Counted from the first letter of the stretch, positions 29,968 to 39,329 are shown. The stretch is DNA of 64,000 nt from Litorilituus sediminis (GCF_004295665.1 NZ_CP034759.1:3968001-4032000), one strand, 5' to 3'. Notes: a model not told the origin generated them from the sequence alone. Numbers and translations are program-made.

Positions 29968-29985
29968 TGTAAAACATAGTTTACA
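29968..29985 (+). promoter_or_regulatory. TyrR box upstream of tyrR (perfect consensus)
   Basis: TGTAAA-ACATAG-TTTACA matches the TyrR operator consensus TGTAAA-N6-TTTACA at all twelve fixed positions. It lies 72 bp before the tyrR start, which suggests autoregulation. Confidence 0.8.
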
Positions 29986-30056
29986 ATGGCCCTTTGTATT
30001 CACTATTGCCAGATTATTTGTGATTAGTTTGGCAACTAGCAAAGAAGGGCCTTATA

Positions 30057-31607
30057 ATGCGTTTGGAAATCACTTGTCATGATCGTGTTGGAATCGGACA
30101 GAAAGTTTTAGAAGTTTTCGTTAAGCACGGTATTAATGTTCGAGGAATTGAGCTTAAAGAAACTGGCCGAATCTTTATTAATATTCCCGATCGTGAATTT
30201 TCAGAGCTACAAAGTTTTATGCCTCAACTTCGCCTTATTGAAGGTGTTGGTGATGTTAAAACTGCCCCTTATATGCCATCTGAGCGAGAGAAAAATGAGC
30301 TCGCGACCCTAATCAAAACATTTCCTGACCCTTTTATCTCTATTGATGCTAAGGGGAATATCAGAATTGCCAATACGGTAGCATCACACCTTATGGGTAG
30401 TGATCAAGAGTCTTTAGTAGGCCAGCATATTAGTTTATGGCTTAAAGGCTTTAATTTTAATCGTTGGTTAGACAGTAATGATGCTTTGGCACAAACGCGT
30501 CGCCTTAAGTTTCAAGGTGAAGATTATGTTGCGGATATTATGCCAATTAATGTCACCGATGAAGGCAATAACCAAGTACTGGCAGGCGCTGTACTAATAC
30601 TCAAGTCAGAAGCGCGCCTTGGTCAGCAAATGAATGCATTTAAGCAGCCGAATGAAAGTACTTTTTTAGGTATTCAGGCGACATCAAGTGCGATGCGTAA
30701 AGTGATCAGAGAAGCTAAGCGCATGTCGCAACTTGACTCTTCTATTTTGATTATGGGCGAAACCGGTACAGGTAAAGAGTTGTTAGCCCGAGCTTGTCAT
30801 GGCGCAAGTGAAAGAGCTGAACACCCTTTTATGACCTTAAACTGTGCGGCATTACCAGATGATGTCGCTGAGTCTGAGCTATTTGGTAAAGGTGAAAAAG
30901 ATCAACAAGATAGTAAACGCGGAATTTTTGAATTGGCTGATGGCGGCACTATATTTCTTGATGAAATAGGGGAAATGTCGGCAAAGCTGCAAAGCAAGCT
31001 GTTACGTGTTATTCAAAATGGTAGCTTTAGACGTGTAGATTCAGAGCAAGAAATGACGGTAAATGTGCGTATTATTAGCTCAACTAACAAAGACTTGCTC
31101 AATTTGGTTTCTATAGGGGAGTTTCGAGAAGATCTTTATTATAGATTAAATGTCTTTGGTTTAACTTTACCAGCCTTAAGAGAGAGGCGTAGCGATATTT
31201 TGCCATTGGCTGAAACCTTTATTGCCCAATCAGCGCAAAAAATTGGCCGTGGTCACTTAACTATGTCTGATGATTGCCGTGATTTTGTTGAGCATTACCC
31301 ATGGCCTGGCAATGTTAGGCAACTTGAGAATGTATTAACGCGTGCCGCTTCTTTATTGGAAGGAGATGAGATTGAAACAAGCCACTTGCAGTTGCCTGCT
31401 TATACAAGAGAGCACGGCTATTTAGAGCAAGAATTTGAAGGTACGCTTGATGCCGCAGTGAAAAATTTTGAAGCTGATCTGCTAAGAAAATTATATCCTG
31501 CTTACCCTAGCACTCGTCAATTAGCGAAAAAGTTAGGTTTAAGTCATACTGCGATCGCTAATAAACTTCGTGAATATGATATCAATAAAAAAACGGTAAA
31601 AATCTAG
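30057..31607 (+). CDS. tyrR: Transcriptional regulator TyrR (aromatic amino acid metabolism)
   Basis: A 516-residue regulator with an ACT domain (about 1-75), a PAS domain (about 80-190), an AAA+ domain (Walker A GETGTGKE at 234-241) and a C-terminal Fis-type helix-turn-helix (STRQLAKKLGLSHTAIANKL). The sigma54-contact loop GAFTGA is missing; the region reads SELFGKGEKDQQDSKRG. That fits TyrR, which acts with sigma70. Its own promoter carries a perfect TyrR box. Likely targets here are phhAB. Confidence 0.95.
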   Translation: MRLEITCHDRVGIGQKVLEVFVKHGINVRGIELKETGRIFINIPDREFSELQSFMPQLRLIEGVGDVKTAPYMPSEREKNELATLIKTFPDPFISIDAKGNIRIANTVASHLMGSDQESLVGQHISLWLKGFNFNRWLDSNDALAQTRRLKFQGEDYVADIMPINVTDEGNNQVLAGAVLILKSEARLGQQMNAFKQPNESTFLGIQATSSAMRKVIREAKRMSQLDSSILIMGETGTGKELLARACHGASERAEHPFMTLNCAALPDDVAESELFGKGEKDQQDSKRGIFELADGGTIFLDEIGEMSAKLQSKLLRVIQNGSFRRVDSEQEMTVNVRIISSTNKDLLNLVSIGEFREDLYYRLNVFGLTLPALRERRSDILPLAETFIAQSAQKIGRGHLTMSDDCRDFVEHYPWPGNVRQLENVLTRAASLLEGDEIETSHLQLPAYTREHGYLEQEFEGTLDAAVKNFEADLLRKLYPAYPSTRQLAKKLGLSHTAIANKLREYDINKKTVKI

Positions 31608-31786
31608 CTTCTAGCACCTGTAATTTTTACCGTAAAGAATTTATTCCGCATTAATTTATTTTTGCGCGGACAATTTCTTGGTAGTTATCAAAAAAATTCG
31701 TACTATGCTTTTCATTAATAGAGCTGGCTTTTGTGATATTTGTATTCATAAAGGCCAGCGTTATATTTTACGTAGAAGGTTATTCG

Positions 31787-32770
31787 ATGAAATTAGCAAC
31801 ATTAAAAAATGATACCCGAGATGGTCAATTAGTCGTAGTAAGCCGTGCTTTAGATACTGCGGTTGTAGTCGCTGATATAGCACCAACATTGCAAGCAGCA
31901 ATAGATAATTGGCAGGTAGTTGCACCGAAACTGGCAGAAGTATATCAAGCACTAAATAATGGCAAGGTTGCTAATAGCATTGCCTTTGAGCAGGCTGATT
32001 GTGAATCTCCATTGCCAAGAGCATATCAGTGGGCAGATGGTAGCGCTTATGTTAATCACGTTGAGCTAGTGCGCAAAGCGAGAAATGCTGAAATGCCAGA
32101 AACTTTCTGGACAGATCCATTAATGTACCAAGGTGGTTCAGATGCCTTTATTGGCCCTCGTGATGAAATCAAAGTTGCATCAGAAGACTTTGGTATTGAT
32201 TTTGAGTCAGAAGTTGCCGTGATCACTGATGATGTACCTATGGGAGCATCACCTGAAGAAGCAGCTGAGCACATTAAGTTACTTATGCTAGTTAATGATG
32301 TTTCCTTGAGAAACTTGATTCCTGGTGAGTTAGCAAAAGGTTTTGGCTTTTTTGCTTCTAAACCATCAAGCGCCTTTTCTCCTGTTGCGGTTACACCTGA
32401 TGAGCTAGGAGAGGCTTGGGACGGTAAAAAGCTGCATCTGCCATTGACGACTCACCTTAATGGCGAATTGTTTGGTCAGCCAAACTGTGGTGTAGATATG
32501 ACCTTTGATTTTCCTACTATAGTAGCTCATGCAGCTAAAACAAGGCCCTTATCGGCTGGTTGTATTGTTGGCTCAGGTACTATTTCTAATTATGATCGTT
32601 CAGCAGGCTCGAGCTGTTTGGCTGAAAAGCGTATGTTAGAAATTATTGCTGATGGTAAGCCAAGCACACCATTTATGTGTTTTGGTGATAGCGTAAGTAT
32701 TGAAATGTTCAATGAAGATGGCGCAAGTATTTTTGGTAAGATTGATCAGCAAGTTGTTCAGTATAAGTAA
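31787..32770 (+). CDS. Fumarylacetoacetate hydrolase family protein
   Basis: Probably fumarylacetoacetase, the last enzyme of tyrosine breakdown, giving fumarate and acetoacetate. The 327 residues contain the FAH catalytic core: MYQGGSDAFIGPRDEI, DFESEVAVITDDVP, the VNDVSLRNLIP segment, and the late GCIVGSGTISNYD with GDSVSIEM. The start is ATG 31787 with AGAAGGTT upstream; the earlier frame start at 31733 adds unconserved residues. The neighbouring maleylacetoacetate isomerase supports this specific activity. Confidence 0.88.
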   Translation: MKLATLKNDTRDGQLVVVSRALDTAVVVADIAPTLQAAIDNWQVVAPKLAEVYQALNNGKVANSIAFEQADCESPLPRAYQWADGSAYVNHVELVRKARNAEMPETFWTDPLMYQGGSDAFIGPRDEIKVASEDFGIDFESEVAVITDDVPMGASPEEAAEHIKLLMLVNDVSLRNLIPGELAKGFGFFASKPSSAFSPVAVTPDELGEAWDGKKLHLPLTTHLNGELFGQPNCGVDMTFDFPTIVAHAAKTRPLSAGCIVGSGTISNYDRSAGSSCLAEKRMLEIIADGKPSTPFMCFGDSVSIEMFNEDGASIFGKIDQQVVQYK

Positions 32771-32832
32771 GTATAGGGTGGCAGGTCGTCTGTTGGCAGA
32801 GCCAATAGACGCAAGCTGCATTAAGGAATGAT

Positions 32833-33474
32833 ATGAAGCTATATGGTTATTGGCGCTCAACGGCCGCCTATCGTGTAAGAATTGCCTTGCACTTAAAAGG
32901 TATTGAGTTTGAATCTGTTCCCGTTCATCTAGTTAAAAATGGTGGCGAGCAGCATTTAAAACAATTTAGTACGCTTAATCCTAACCAACTCGTTCCTTGT
33001 TTGCTTGATGGTGAGTTTACTTTAAATCAATCGTTAGCAATTATTGACTATTTAGAGGATGTCTCGCCGCAAGTTGCTCTTTACCCTGAGGATAAGCAGT
33101 TAAAGGCACAAGTGAAAGCCTTGGCCTTAGATATTGCTTGTGAAATTCACCCTTTAAATAACTTACGTGTACAGCAGTATTTAACAGCTGATTTAGGGTT
33201 ATCTGATGAGAAAAAGCACGATTGGGTTAATTATTGGATGACAAAAGGTTTTTCAGCAATAGAACAGCAATTACAAAAAAACAGTGGTTTATATTGTTTT
33301 GGCGATAAAGTTACTGTTGCAGACATTTGTTTAGTTGCTCAAGTGTATAACGCTGTAAGATTCAATGTTGATATGAGTGAATATACGCTGATTAATGCGA
33401 TAGTTCAGCGTTGTAATGAATTGCCGGCTTTTGATAAGGCAAAACCTGAAAATCAAGCTGATGCAGTAGTGTAA
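32833..33474 (+). CDS. maiA: Maleylacetoacetate isomerase
   Basis: A zeta-class glutathione transferase isomerising 4-maleylacetoacetate to fumarylacetoacetate, the substrate of the enzyme encoded just upstream. The 213-residue protein opens MKLYGYWRSTAAYRVRIALHLKGIEFE, with the zeta-class SSxxxR-type motif region (here RSTAAYRVR). The FSTLNPNQLVPCLLDG and QSLAIIDYLED segments bind glutathione. AGGA precedes the ATG. Likely operon with the FAH gene (62-bp gap). Confidence 0.93.
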   Translation: MKLYGYWRSTAAYRVRIALHLKGIEFESVPVHLVKNGGEQHLKQFSTLNPNQLVPCLLDGEFTLNQSLAIIDYLEDVSPQVALYPEDKQLKAQVKALALDIACEIHPLNNLRVQQYLTADLGLSDEKKHDWVNYWMTKGFSAIEQQLQKNSGLYCFGDKVTVADICLVAQVYNAVRFNVDMSEYTLINAIVQRCNELPAFDKAKPENQADAVV

Positions 33475-33502
33475 ATCTACTTTAGTTAACTAAAGATAAT
33501 GT

Positions 33503-33536
33503 AAAGAGCTAAGAAGAAATTCTTGGCTTTTTTTAT
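33503..33536 (+). terminator. Terminator after maiA
   Basis: A stem of about 10 bp with one G-T pair (33506-33515 with 33520-33529), GAAA loop and a run of seven T. Confidence 0.8.
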
Positions 33537-33676
33537 GTTATTTACATTTCAAAACAAATAATGCGCAAAAAAGTCATTAAAATCTAACCTTCAAGGTTGC
33601 AAGAGTTTAAAAAAAATTGTGCAATGTAGATATGGCTATCGAGCTTTTCTCCATTTCTTAATAAATAAAGGTGACT

Positions 33677-34615
33677 ATGGATAATTCAGATTTATCTCCT
33701 AATAATCAATCAGAGCATGAAGGTGAACAAAGTAACAAGGGGCCTTTGCTACTTTTTATCTCTTCATTAATCTTAGTTATTATCGCTTTTTGGCAGTTCT
33801 CAGGAGGAAAGACGGAAAAGAGGCCTATTGAATTAAGTGAGCTAACAAAGCAGCCTGCTCAAGTGATACCTGAGGTGAAACCTGAGCCTGAGCCAATTAC
33901 GCCAGCAGAGCCAAAAGAAGATATTTTAGAAGCGCCTGAGCCTATTGCCCCAGAAGAAACAGCAGCAACGCCAGAGCCTGAAGTGATAGAGCCTGTACTG
34001 CCTAACTTAGATGAAAGTGACGCTTGGTTACAAACTACTCTTGCAGAGCTTACCTGGCGCAAAGAGCTACTTAAGCTGGTAATTGATGATGATATGATTC
34101 GTCGCTTTGTTGTTTTTACAGATAACTTTGCTCAAGGAACGCTTGCTTATGAACATAGTCCATTTATTTTGCCTAAAGTAAAGTTTTCACCTGATGAAGC
34201 TAATGTTACCGTTGAAGATAAAGAAAATGTTTGGCAGTGGGATGTTAATTCAACGAAACGTTTTAATTTATATATCGATTTATTGCGCTCCCTTGATAGT
34301 AGTGAATTAGTGCAATGGTATTTTGATATTAAGCCTTTAATTGATGAGGCTTATTCAGAGTTAGGCTATGAAGATGACTTCACATTTACCTTACAAGATG
34401 CCATTACACGTGTTTTAGATATGGAACTGCCTAAATCTTCAATGGAGTTAACCAGACCAAGTGTGATGTACAAGTTTAAGGAACAGTCTTTAGAAGAACT
34501 ACCAGATAGTGATAAGTTGCTTTTACGACTGGGTAAAGAAAACCTACTGATAATCAAATCTATCTTATTAGAAATTAATGAAAAGCTTGCGCAACAAAGA
34601 AACGGTGTTAGTTAA
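33677..34615 (+). CDS. DUF3014 domain protein, membrane anchored
   Basis: A 312-residue protein of the uncharacterised DUF3014 family. One N-terminal membrane helix (GPLLLFISSLILVIIAFWQF) is followed by a Pro/Glu-rich linker (about 60-115, repeated PEPE and EAPEPI units) and a conserved C-terminal domain (LAELTWRKELLKLVIDDDMIRRFVVFTDNFAQG). The layout is like a periplasmic domain held on a spacer. The start is ATG 33677 with AAGGTG upstream. Function unknown. Confidence 0.82.
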   Translation: MDNSDLSPNNQSEHEGEQSNKGPLLLFISSLILVIIAFWQFSGGKTEKRPIELSELTKQPAQVIPEVKPEPEPITPAEPKEDILEAPEPIAPEETAATPEPEVIEPVLPNLDESDAWLQTTLAELTWRKELLKLVIDDDMIRRFVVFTDNFAQGTLAYEHSPFILPKVKFSPDEANVTVEDKENVWQWDVNSTKRFNLYIDLLRSLDSSELVQWYFDIKPLIDEAYSELGYEDDFTFTLQDAITRVLDMELPKSSMELTRPSVMYKFKEQSLEELPDSDKLLLRLGKENLLIIKSILLEINEKLAQQRNGVS

Positions 34616-34630
34616 GTTAGTTAATTAGAT

Positions 34631-34659
34631 GAAAAAACAGACAAAGGGTCTGTTTTTCA
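34631..34659 (+). terminator. Terminator after the DUF3014 gene
   Basis: AAAAACAGAC/GTCTGTTTTT stem around a short AAAGG loop with a T-run, just before the SRP RNA promoter. Confidence 0.78.
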
Positions 34660-34669
34660 AAACTATTAC

Positions 34670-34698
34670 TTGCATATGTAAATGCTATTAGCGATAAT
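34670..34698 (+). promoter_or_regulatory. Promoter of the 4.5S RNA gene
   Basis: TTGCAT (34670-34675), 17-bp spacer, GATAAT (34693-34698), then a GC-rich CGCGCGC discriminator typical of stable-RNA promoters. Confidence 0.7.
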
Positions 34699-34734
34699 TC
34701 GCGCGCTCAAAAGTGAATAGCATTGAGCTTTTAT

Positions 34735-34849
34735 GGTGACCCTTTCGGTCCCCTCGCAATGATACTCTGTGAACTCGGCCAGGTCCGGAAGGAAGCAACC
34801 GCAGCAGACGACTCATGTGCCGAGGTGTGGCTGCTTGGGTCGCCACCCA
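34735..34849 (+). ncRNA. ffs: Signal recognition particle 4.5S RNA
   Basis: The conserved domain IV is unmistakable: GGCCAGGTCCGGAAGGAAGC around 34777-34796 with the downstream CAGCAGACGAC arm and TGTGCCGAGG. The outer ends pair, GGTGACCC (34735-34742) with GGGTCGCC (34837-34844). This RNA binds Ffh to target membrane proteins. The ends are approximate to a few bases; processing of a precursor is likely. Confidence 0.94.
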
Positions 34850-35011
34850 ATACTCCCCTGATTAATTTCAAACTTTAATTTTATTCGCGATATATTAATT
34901 CGAGCCTATACCCGCTTTGTTAAATCAGCTATCACTTAATGATTGTTAGTAGTTATTATTTATAGGTCTAGTAAGGGCAGAGGAGTTATTTACTCCTCTA
35001 TGAAGTTGAAT

Positions 35012-35284
35012 CTATTCTGACTGAACTCTTTGTGTTTGCATAAACTCTAGTGCTTTGCTTATTGCTTTTTTAACGTTTGACTCCATTTCAAACCTTTCAG
35101 AAGCAGGAAGGTAGAATGCCATATCAACTTCATGGCGAATATAGCGAGTTGGTAGCTGGTTTAGCACTACACATGTTAAATCTGCTATAAAGTCACTATC
35201 ATATTTTTCATCAAATTTAGCGGTAGCAAAGTGGTGCATAACCAGCTTTTCATAATAGTTATGTATATCGTCTGAAATTTTCAT
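35012..35284 (-). CDS. ComFB-like protein (late competence development family)
   Basis: A 90-residue protein of the ComFB family, recognised by the HNYYEKLV N-terminus, DLTCVVLNQLPTRYIRHEVDM core and helical C-terminus. In Bacillus the family is encoded in a competence operon, and some cyanobacterial members bind cyclic dinucleotides. In gammaproteobacteria the role is not established. Single gene between ffs and priC, with no obvious operon. Confidence 0.75.
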   Translation of the reverse strand: MKISDDIHNYYEKLVMHHFATAKFDEKYDSDFIADLTCVVLNQLPTRYIRHEVDMAFYLPASERFEMESNVKKAISKALEFMQTQRVQSE

Positions 35285-35372
35285 ATTAAACCTCGAAAAG
35301 TACTGTTATATATACCTAATCTTTTAAGGTTACCTTAACCCTGACTAGGTTACTAGGTAAATAAAGAGAGAA

Positions 35373-36044
35373 TTAAGTTTTTCGCTCAGCAAACTCTATT
35401 TCTTTTTCAATCGCCGTTATTGCTTTTCTGCATCGGCCGAGTCGTTGATGCAAAGCTAACACCTCGTTTGATAGTTGTGATGCAGTTTCTGACTGTTTAC
35501 TTTTTTGCCGCTTTATTTCTCTTTCATTAATCATGTCTAGCAGTCGGCGCTCAAACTCATGATGCTCACTAAGTTTCTGATATAATTGATGACTAGAAGC
35601 CATAAAGGTATTGGCGATATCTTGATATTGGCTTTGCTTATTTCTCATTTTCTTATTTTTGTATTCTTTGTAGGCGTTATAGCTGCGCTCGGCAGCTAGA
35701 TGCATAGCATCATTGGCTTTTAATGCATTAACTATTGCCATTATCTGCTGCTCTATATGGAGTAGCTTTGTTTTCGCCAATATTTCGTGATGTGGCTCTG
35801 AGGTAATTTTTGAGCTTAAACGCTGAAACTCTGTTAATCCAGTCTTAACTTCTATTACATAGTGTGAGTATTTATCACTATCGCTTTTAAACAATTGTGG
35901 TGAAAAAAGGTTGTTGTTCTCAATCAGCCAGTGTGATTGTTGCTGAGTATTGTATTGGTCAATTAGACTTGCTTGTTCGGCTAGACTATTTAATAGCGTG
36001 TTTAATCTAGATATTGTTGCTTTTTGAAGATGATTTACAGGCAT
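35373..36044 (-). CDS. priC: Primosomal replication protein PriC
   Basis: The C-terminal half, with HHEFERRLLDMINERE and then LHQRLGRCRKAITAIEKEIEFAER, matches the PriC pattern known from E. coli (xFERRLxxMxxER ... RLxRCRxALxxIE). PriC helps reload DnaB at stalled forks after binding SSB. At 223 residues it is longer than the E. coli protein and Gln/Lys-rich in the middle. Almost all alpha-helical. The N-terminal half is divergent, so the call rests on the C-terminal pattern. Confidence 0.8.
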   Translation of the reverse strand: MPVNHLQKATISRLNTLLNSLAEQASLIDQYNTQQQSHWLIENNNLFSPQLFKSDSDKYSHYVIEVKTGLTEFQRLSSKITSEPHHEILAKTKLLHIEQQIMAIVNALKANDAMHLAAERSYNAYKEYKNKKMRNKQSQYQDIANTFMASSHQLYQKLSEHHEFERRLLDMINEREIKRQKSKQSETASQLSNEVLALHQRLGRCRKAITAIEKEIEFAERKT

Positions 36045-36690
36045 AGTAGAAAACGTGAATCACAAAGTACTGCTAAGTCTAGCATAGTATTTAGGGTTAT
36101 TTCTTTGTTGATGTGTCAACAAAAAATTTAATAGTTCACAATTTTATTACAATTAGAAATGCCTTATTGTACACCTATCTTTACATTTTATGGTGCTAGT
36201 TAATTGTTAACTATCTGTTTTTCTTGTTTTATTTTTTTCCTGTCTAAGTTTATTTAGGAATATTTGCCTCTAAATTTTCTTTCTTTTTATCGTTAAGTGA
36301 CTGAAAATTAGACATCTATTTGTAATTTTCTTGTGAAATACTCACGTTCTAAAAAAAATTTTAGTTGTGCCTCCTTACTTTAACGTCAACTTACCTTTGC
36401 TGTGTTTTGTCTATAACTTATTGATTTATCTTCTTTTAATTGGTTTTCTTGAGTGGGGCGGGGGTTTTGGATGATGTAATTAAGTATGTCTGTTTGTTAA
36501 AAAAATTGCTATTTGGTTATAAATGGTGTTGACGATTCGCTCAGATCCCGTTTACTATCTTACTCGACAGATCAGGTCTTATGACTTGTTTAAGAGTATA
36601 AAAAGCAAGATAGCTTTGACTCTTTAAAGTATAAAAATAATCAAACAAACAAATAAACAACCAATCACAAATGTGATCCAGGGAGTAAAC
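36045..36690 (+). other. AT-rich intergenic region upstream of the TonB-dependent receptor
   Basis: No gene seen. It is strongly AT-rich with several stop-dense frames. A candidate promoter sits at 36529-36558. The predicted leader holds a weak inverted repeat (TTTAAGAGT at 36589-36597 with ACTCTTTAAA at 36619-36628) and a direct repeat of AGTATAAAA. The receptor start has CAGGGAGT 7-8 nt upstream. The length suggests room for regulator sites that I cannot identify. Confidence 0.5.
36529..36558 (+). promoter_or_regulatory. Candidate sigma70 promoter of the receptor gene
   Basis: TTGACG (36529-36534), an 18-bp spacer, then TACTAT (36553-36558). It would leave a leader of about 125 nt before the receptor start at 36691. 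Confidence 0.5.
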
Positions 36691-39312
36691 ATGTATAACA
36701 ATAGTAAAGTAGCTAAGGCTATTCGCCTAGCCATGATGTTTGGTGCGGGTGCAGCAGCAACTATCTCAGCACCAGCTTTTTCAGCAGATGAAGGTGCTGA
36801 AGATGTTGAGCGTATTCAAGTAACTGGTTCTCGTATTAAGAGAACAGACATGGAACAATCTTCACCTGTTCAAGTTATTACTGGCGAAGAAATGGTGAAT
36901 TTAGGGCGTATTAGTGTAGCTGATGCTTTACGTTCATCAACTGCGAACAGCTTTGGTTCAGTTGTTCCTTCTTCAGGTGGTAGCTGGCAATCACAAGCAA
37001 CAGTTGATCTGTTGGGTTTAGGCGCTTCAAGAACATTAGTGTTATTAGATGGTAAACGTTTACCAGGTTCACCTACAATGGGTGGTTCTTCTGTTAACAT
37101 TAACCAAATTCCAATGGCTATTGTTGAAAGAATCGAGATTCTTAAAGGCGGTGCTTCAGCTGTATACGGTTCTGATGCTATTTCTGGTGTTGTAAACATT
37201 ATCTTGAAAAAGAATTATGAAGGCCTTGAAATTAACGCCAACCAAACATTTGCTGATGATGAAGGTGGCGAAAGCAGTGACTTCTCATTTGTAACTGGTA
37301 TTTCTAGTGACAAAGGTAACATTACTTTTGCATATGAACATCAAGAGCAAGATCCTATTTTTGATAGAGACCGTCCATATACAGCACCTTCTTGGGTTGA
37401 TACTGATGGTGATGGTGCTTATGACCAAACAGTTGGTGTGAGTCAATACGGTGCAAGTATCAAAAACCCTAATACAGGTTTATGGGAAGCTTCTCCTGAG
37501 TGTGACAACCTAGCAGCAAATGTTCCAGGTTTTGTCGGCGTTATTGAATCATCTGCAGCATCAGAAAACAGATACTGTGGTTTCGCTTATGCTGGTGTTT
37601 CAGCTAACCAAGCTTCAACAAACAGAGATTCAATTTTTGTTAACGGTACTTATGAAATTAGCGAAAATGTTGAGTTTTTTGCAAGAGCAATCTTCACTCA
37701 TAATGAGTCATTTGGTCGTTATGCTCCACCAGCTGCACCATGGTTAGGTGGCGTGCCTGCAAACTCAACTCATAACCCTTATGATGAGCCTGCAAGCGGT
37801 AAGTTCCGTTGGTACGAAATTGGTAACCGTGATGGTAATGTGTCTGACTACTCTCAAGACTACATTGCTGGTTTAACGGGTACTCTTGGTGATATGTTCG
37901 ATTATGAAGTTTATTATCATCATAATACAACTGACAACAAGTCAGTTGGTGAGTTCTACTTAAGCTATTCAGGTCTTTTCTATAACATCTATGCAGGTAT
38001 TCCACTTGATGAAGGTGTTGACAACATGAAAGCAACTACGTTAACACAAGATTATAACCGTTTTGATCAGTTTTATGCTGGTGTTGGTTTTGAACTTGGT
38101 GACTTAGGTGCTGGTGCAATCGGTCATTACTTTGGTTTTGAAACATTCGATATCAAGTACGCATCAATTGTTGACGCTCAATCTGAAGCTGGTCTAATTG
38201 GTGGTTCTTCTGGTAACTCAGCTGGTAAGTCACGTGATATTAAGGCTGTTTTCTATGAAACAATCATCCCTGTTGTTGATGGTTTAGAATTAGAGTTTGC
38301 AATTCGTTATGATGATTACTCTGACTTCGGTTCAGAAGTATCACCAAAACTAGCCGCGACTTACCGTCCAGTTGATGACTTAATGATTCGTGCATCATGG
38401 GGTAAAGGTTTCCGTGCGCCATCTTTACAGCAATTATCTCAAGCTGATAGCTATGCAGCAGATTATGCAACTGACTATGTTGGTTGTGCATCTGTAGGTG
38501 TTCCGGCATCTGAGTGTACAGAAGAGCAATACGATACAACTCGTCAAGCTAACCCTAACCTAGATGCTGAAACTTCAACATTTATCAACTTAGGTGTTGT
38601 ATGGGATTGGGAAGGCCTGAACTTAACAGCTGACTACTTTGATGTTGAAATTGAAGATGCAATTCGCTTTGTACCAATTCAAGATTTAGTAAATGGTGAG
38701 TATGCAGGTGCGGAAAATCCAGACCCTTCACTACTTAGCATTGACCGTGAAACGAATGGTTTCGAATCGCCAATCTTTAGAACATCAACTATCAATGGTC
38801 CAGGTCTTGATGTTTCAGGTTTAAATGTTAATGTTAATTACTTCCTTGAAACAAATGGTGCGGGTAGCATTCGCTTTAACTCTGAAACAACGTACTTCAT
38901 TGAATGGAACCAAGATAACTACGCTGGTGGCCCAATGCAAGATAAGTCAGGTTGGGAATTACAACCTGAGTACAGAACTCAGTTCACTACAACTTACTTA
39001 ATTGGTGACCATTCAATTGCTTGGAACATCGATTATATCCCAAGTACAAGTGGTTTTGAGTCTCCGGATCCAGAAAATCCAGCTTCAGGTATTTTAGTTA
39101 CTAATGGTAAAAACGACAGCTTCATGACGCATAACTTAACTTATACGTATGATGCAGGTGCTTGGGGTCGTTACCGTTTAGGTGTACGTAACTTAACTGA
39201 TGAAGATCCTATCTTAAACTCTACAGGTGAATATGCTGATGGTTATGATTACCTATACAGCGCAGGTCACATGGGTAGAATGTATAGCATAGGTGGTACT
39301 TGGACTTTCTAA
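36691..39312 (+). CDS. TonB-dependent outer membrane receptor
   Basis: An outer membrane transporter of 873 residues. A signal peptide (about 1-31, ending in AFSA) is followed by a TonB-box/start region ERIQVTGSRIKR, a plug domain (PVQVITGEEMVNLGRISVADAL, and LKGGASAVYGSDAISGVVNIILKK) and a long beta-barrel ending in the aromatic C-terminus TWTF. The substrate cannot be read from the sequence. No Fur box was recognised. The start is ATG 36691 with GGGAGT upstream. Next to it lies an unusual sulfotransferase/methyltransferase gene and then a TonB2 operon. Confidence 0.93.
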   Translation: MYNNSKVAKAIRLAMMFGAGAAATISAPAFSADEGAEDVERIQVTGSRIKRTDMEQSSPVQVITGEEMVNLGRISVADALRSSTANSFGSVVPSSGGSWQSQATVDLLGLGASRTLVLLDGKRLPGSPTMGGSSVNINQIPMAIVERIEILKGGASAVYGSDAISGVVNIILKKNYEGLEINANQTFADDEGGESSDFSFVTGISSDKGNITFAYEHQEQDPIFDRDRPYTAPSWVDTDGDGAYDQTVGVSQYGASIKNPNTGLWEASPECDNLAANVPGFVGVIESSAASENRYCGFAYAGVSANQASTNRDSIFVNGTYEISENVEFFARAIFTHNESFGRYAPPAAPWLGGVPANSTHNPYDEPASGKFRWYEIGNRDGNVSDYSQDYIAGLTGTLGDMFDYEVYYHHNTTDNKSVGEFYLSYSGLFYNIYAGIPLDEGVDNMKATTLTQDYNRFDQFYAGVGFELGDLGAGAIGHYFGFETFDIKYASIVDAQSEAGLIGGSSGNSAGKSRDIKAVFYETIIPVVDGLELEFAIRYDDYSDFGSEVSPKLAATYRPVDDLMIRASWGKGFRAPSLQQLSQADSYAADYATDYVGCASVGVPASECTEEQYDTTRQANPNLDAETSTFINLGVVWDWEGLNLTADYFDVEIEDAIRFVPIQDLVNGEYAGAENPDPSLLSIDRETNGFESPIFRTSTINGPGLDVSGLNVNVNYFLETNGAGSIRFNSETTYFIEWNQDNYAGGPMQDKSGWELQPEYRTQFTTTYLIGDHSIAWNIDYIPSTSGFESPDPENPASGILVTNGKNDSFMTHNLTYTYDAGAWGRYRLGVRNLTDEDPILNSTGEYADGYDYLYSAGHMGRMYSIGGTWTF

Positions 39313-39329
39313 GTCAAACCTAACTATAT

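Noticed and set aside
31590-31630. Inverted repeat CGGTAAAAAT/ATTTTTACCG over the tyrR stop as a terminator
   Set aside because: The loop is about 20 nt and no T-run follows. It may be chance or a weak structure.
36045-36690. Fur box or riboswitch before the TonB receptor
   Set aside because: No GATAATGATAATCATTATC-like palindrome and no known riboswitch core were seen in the leader.
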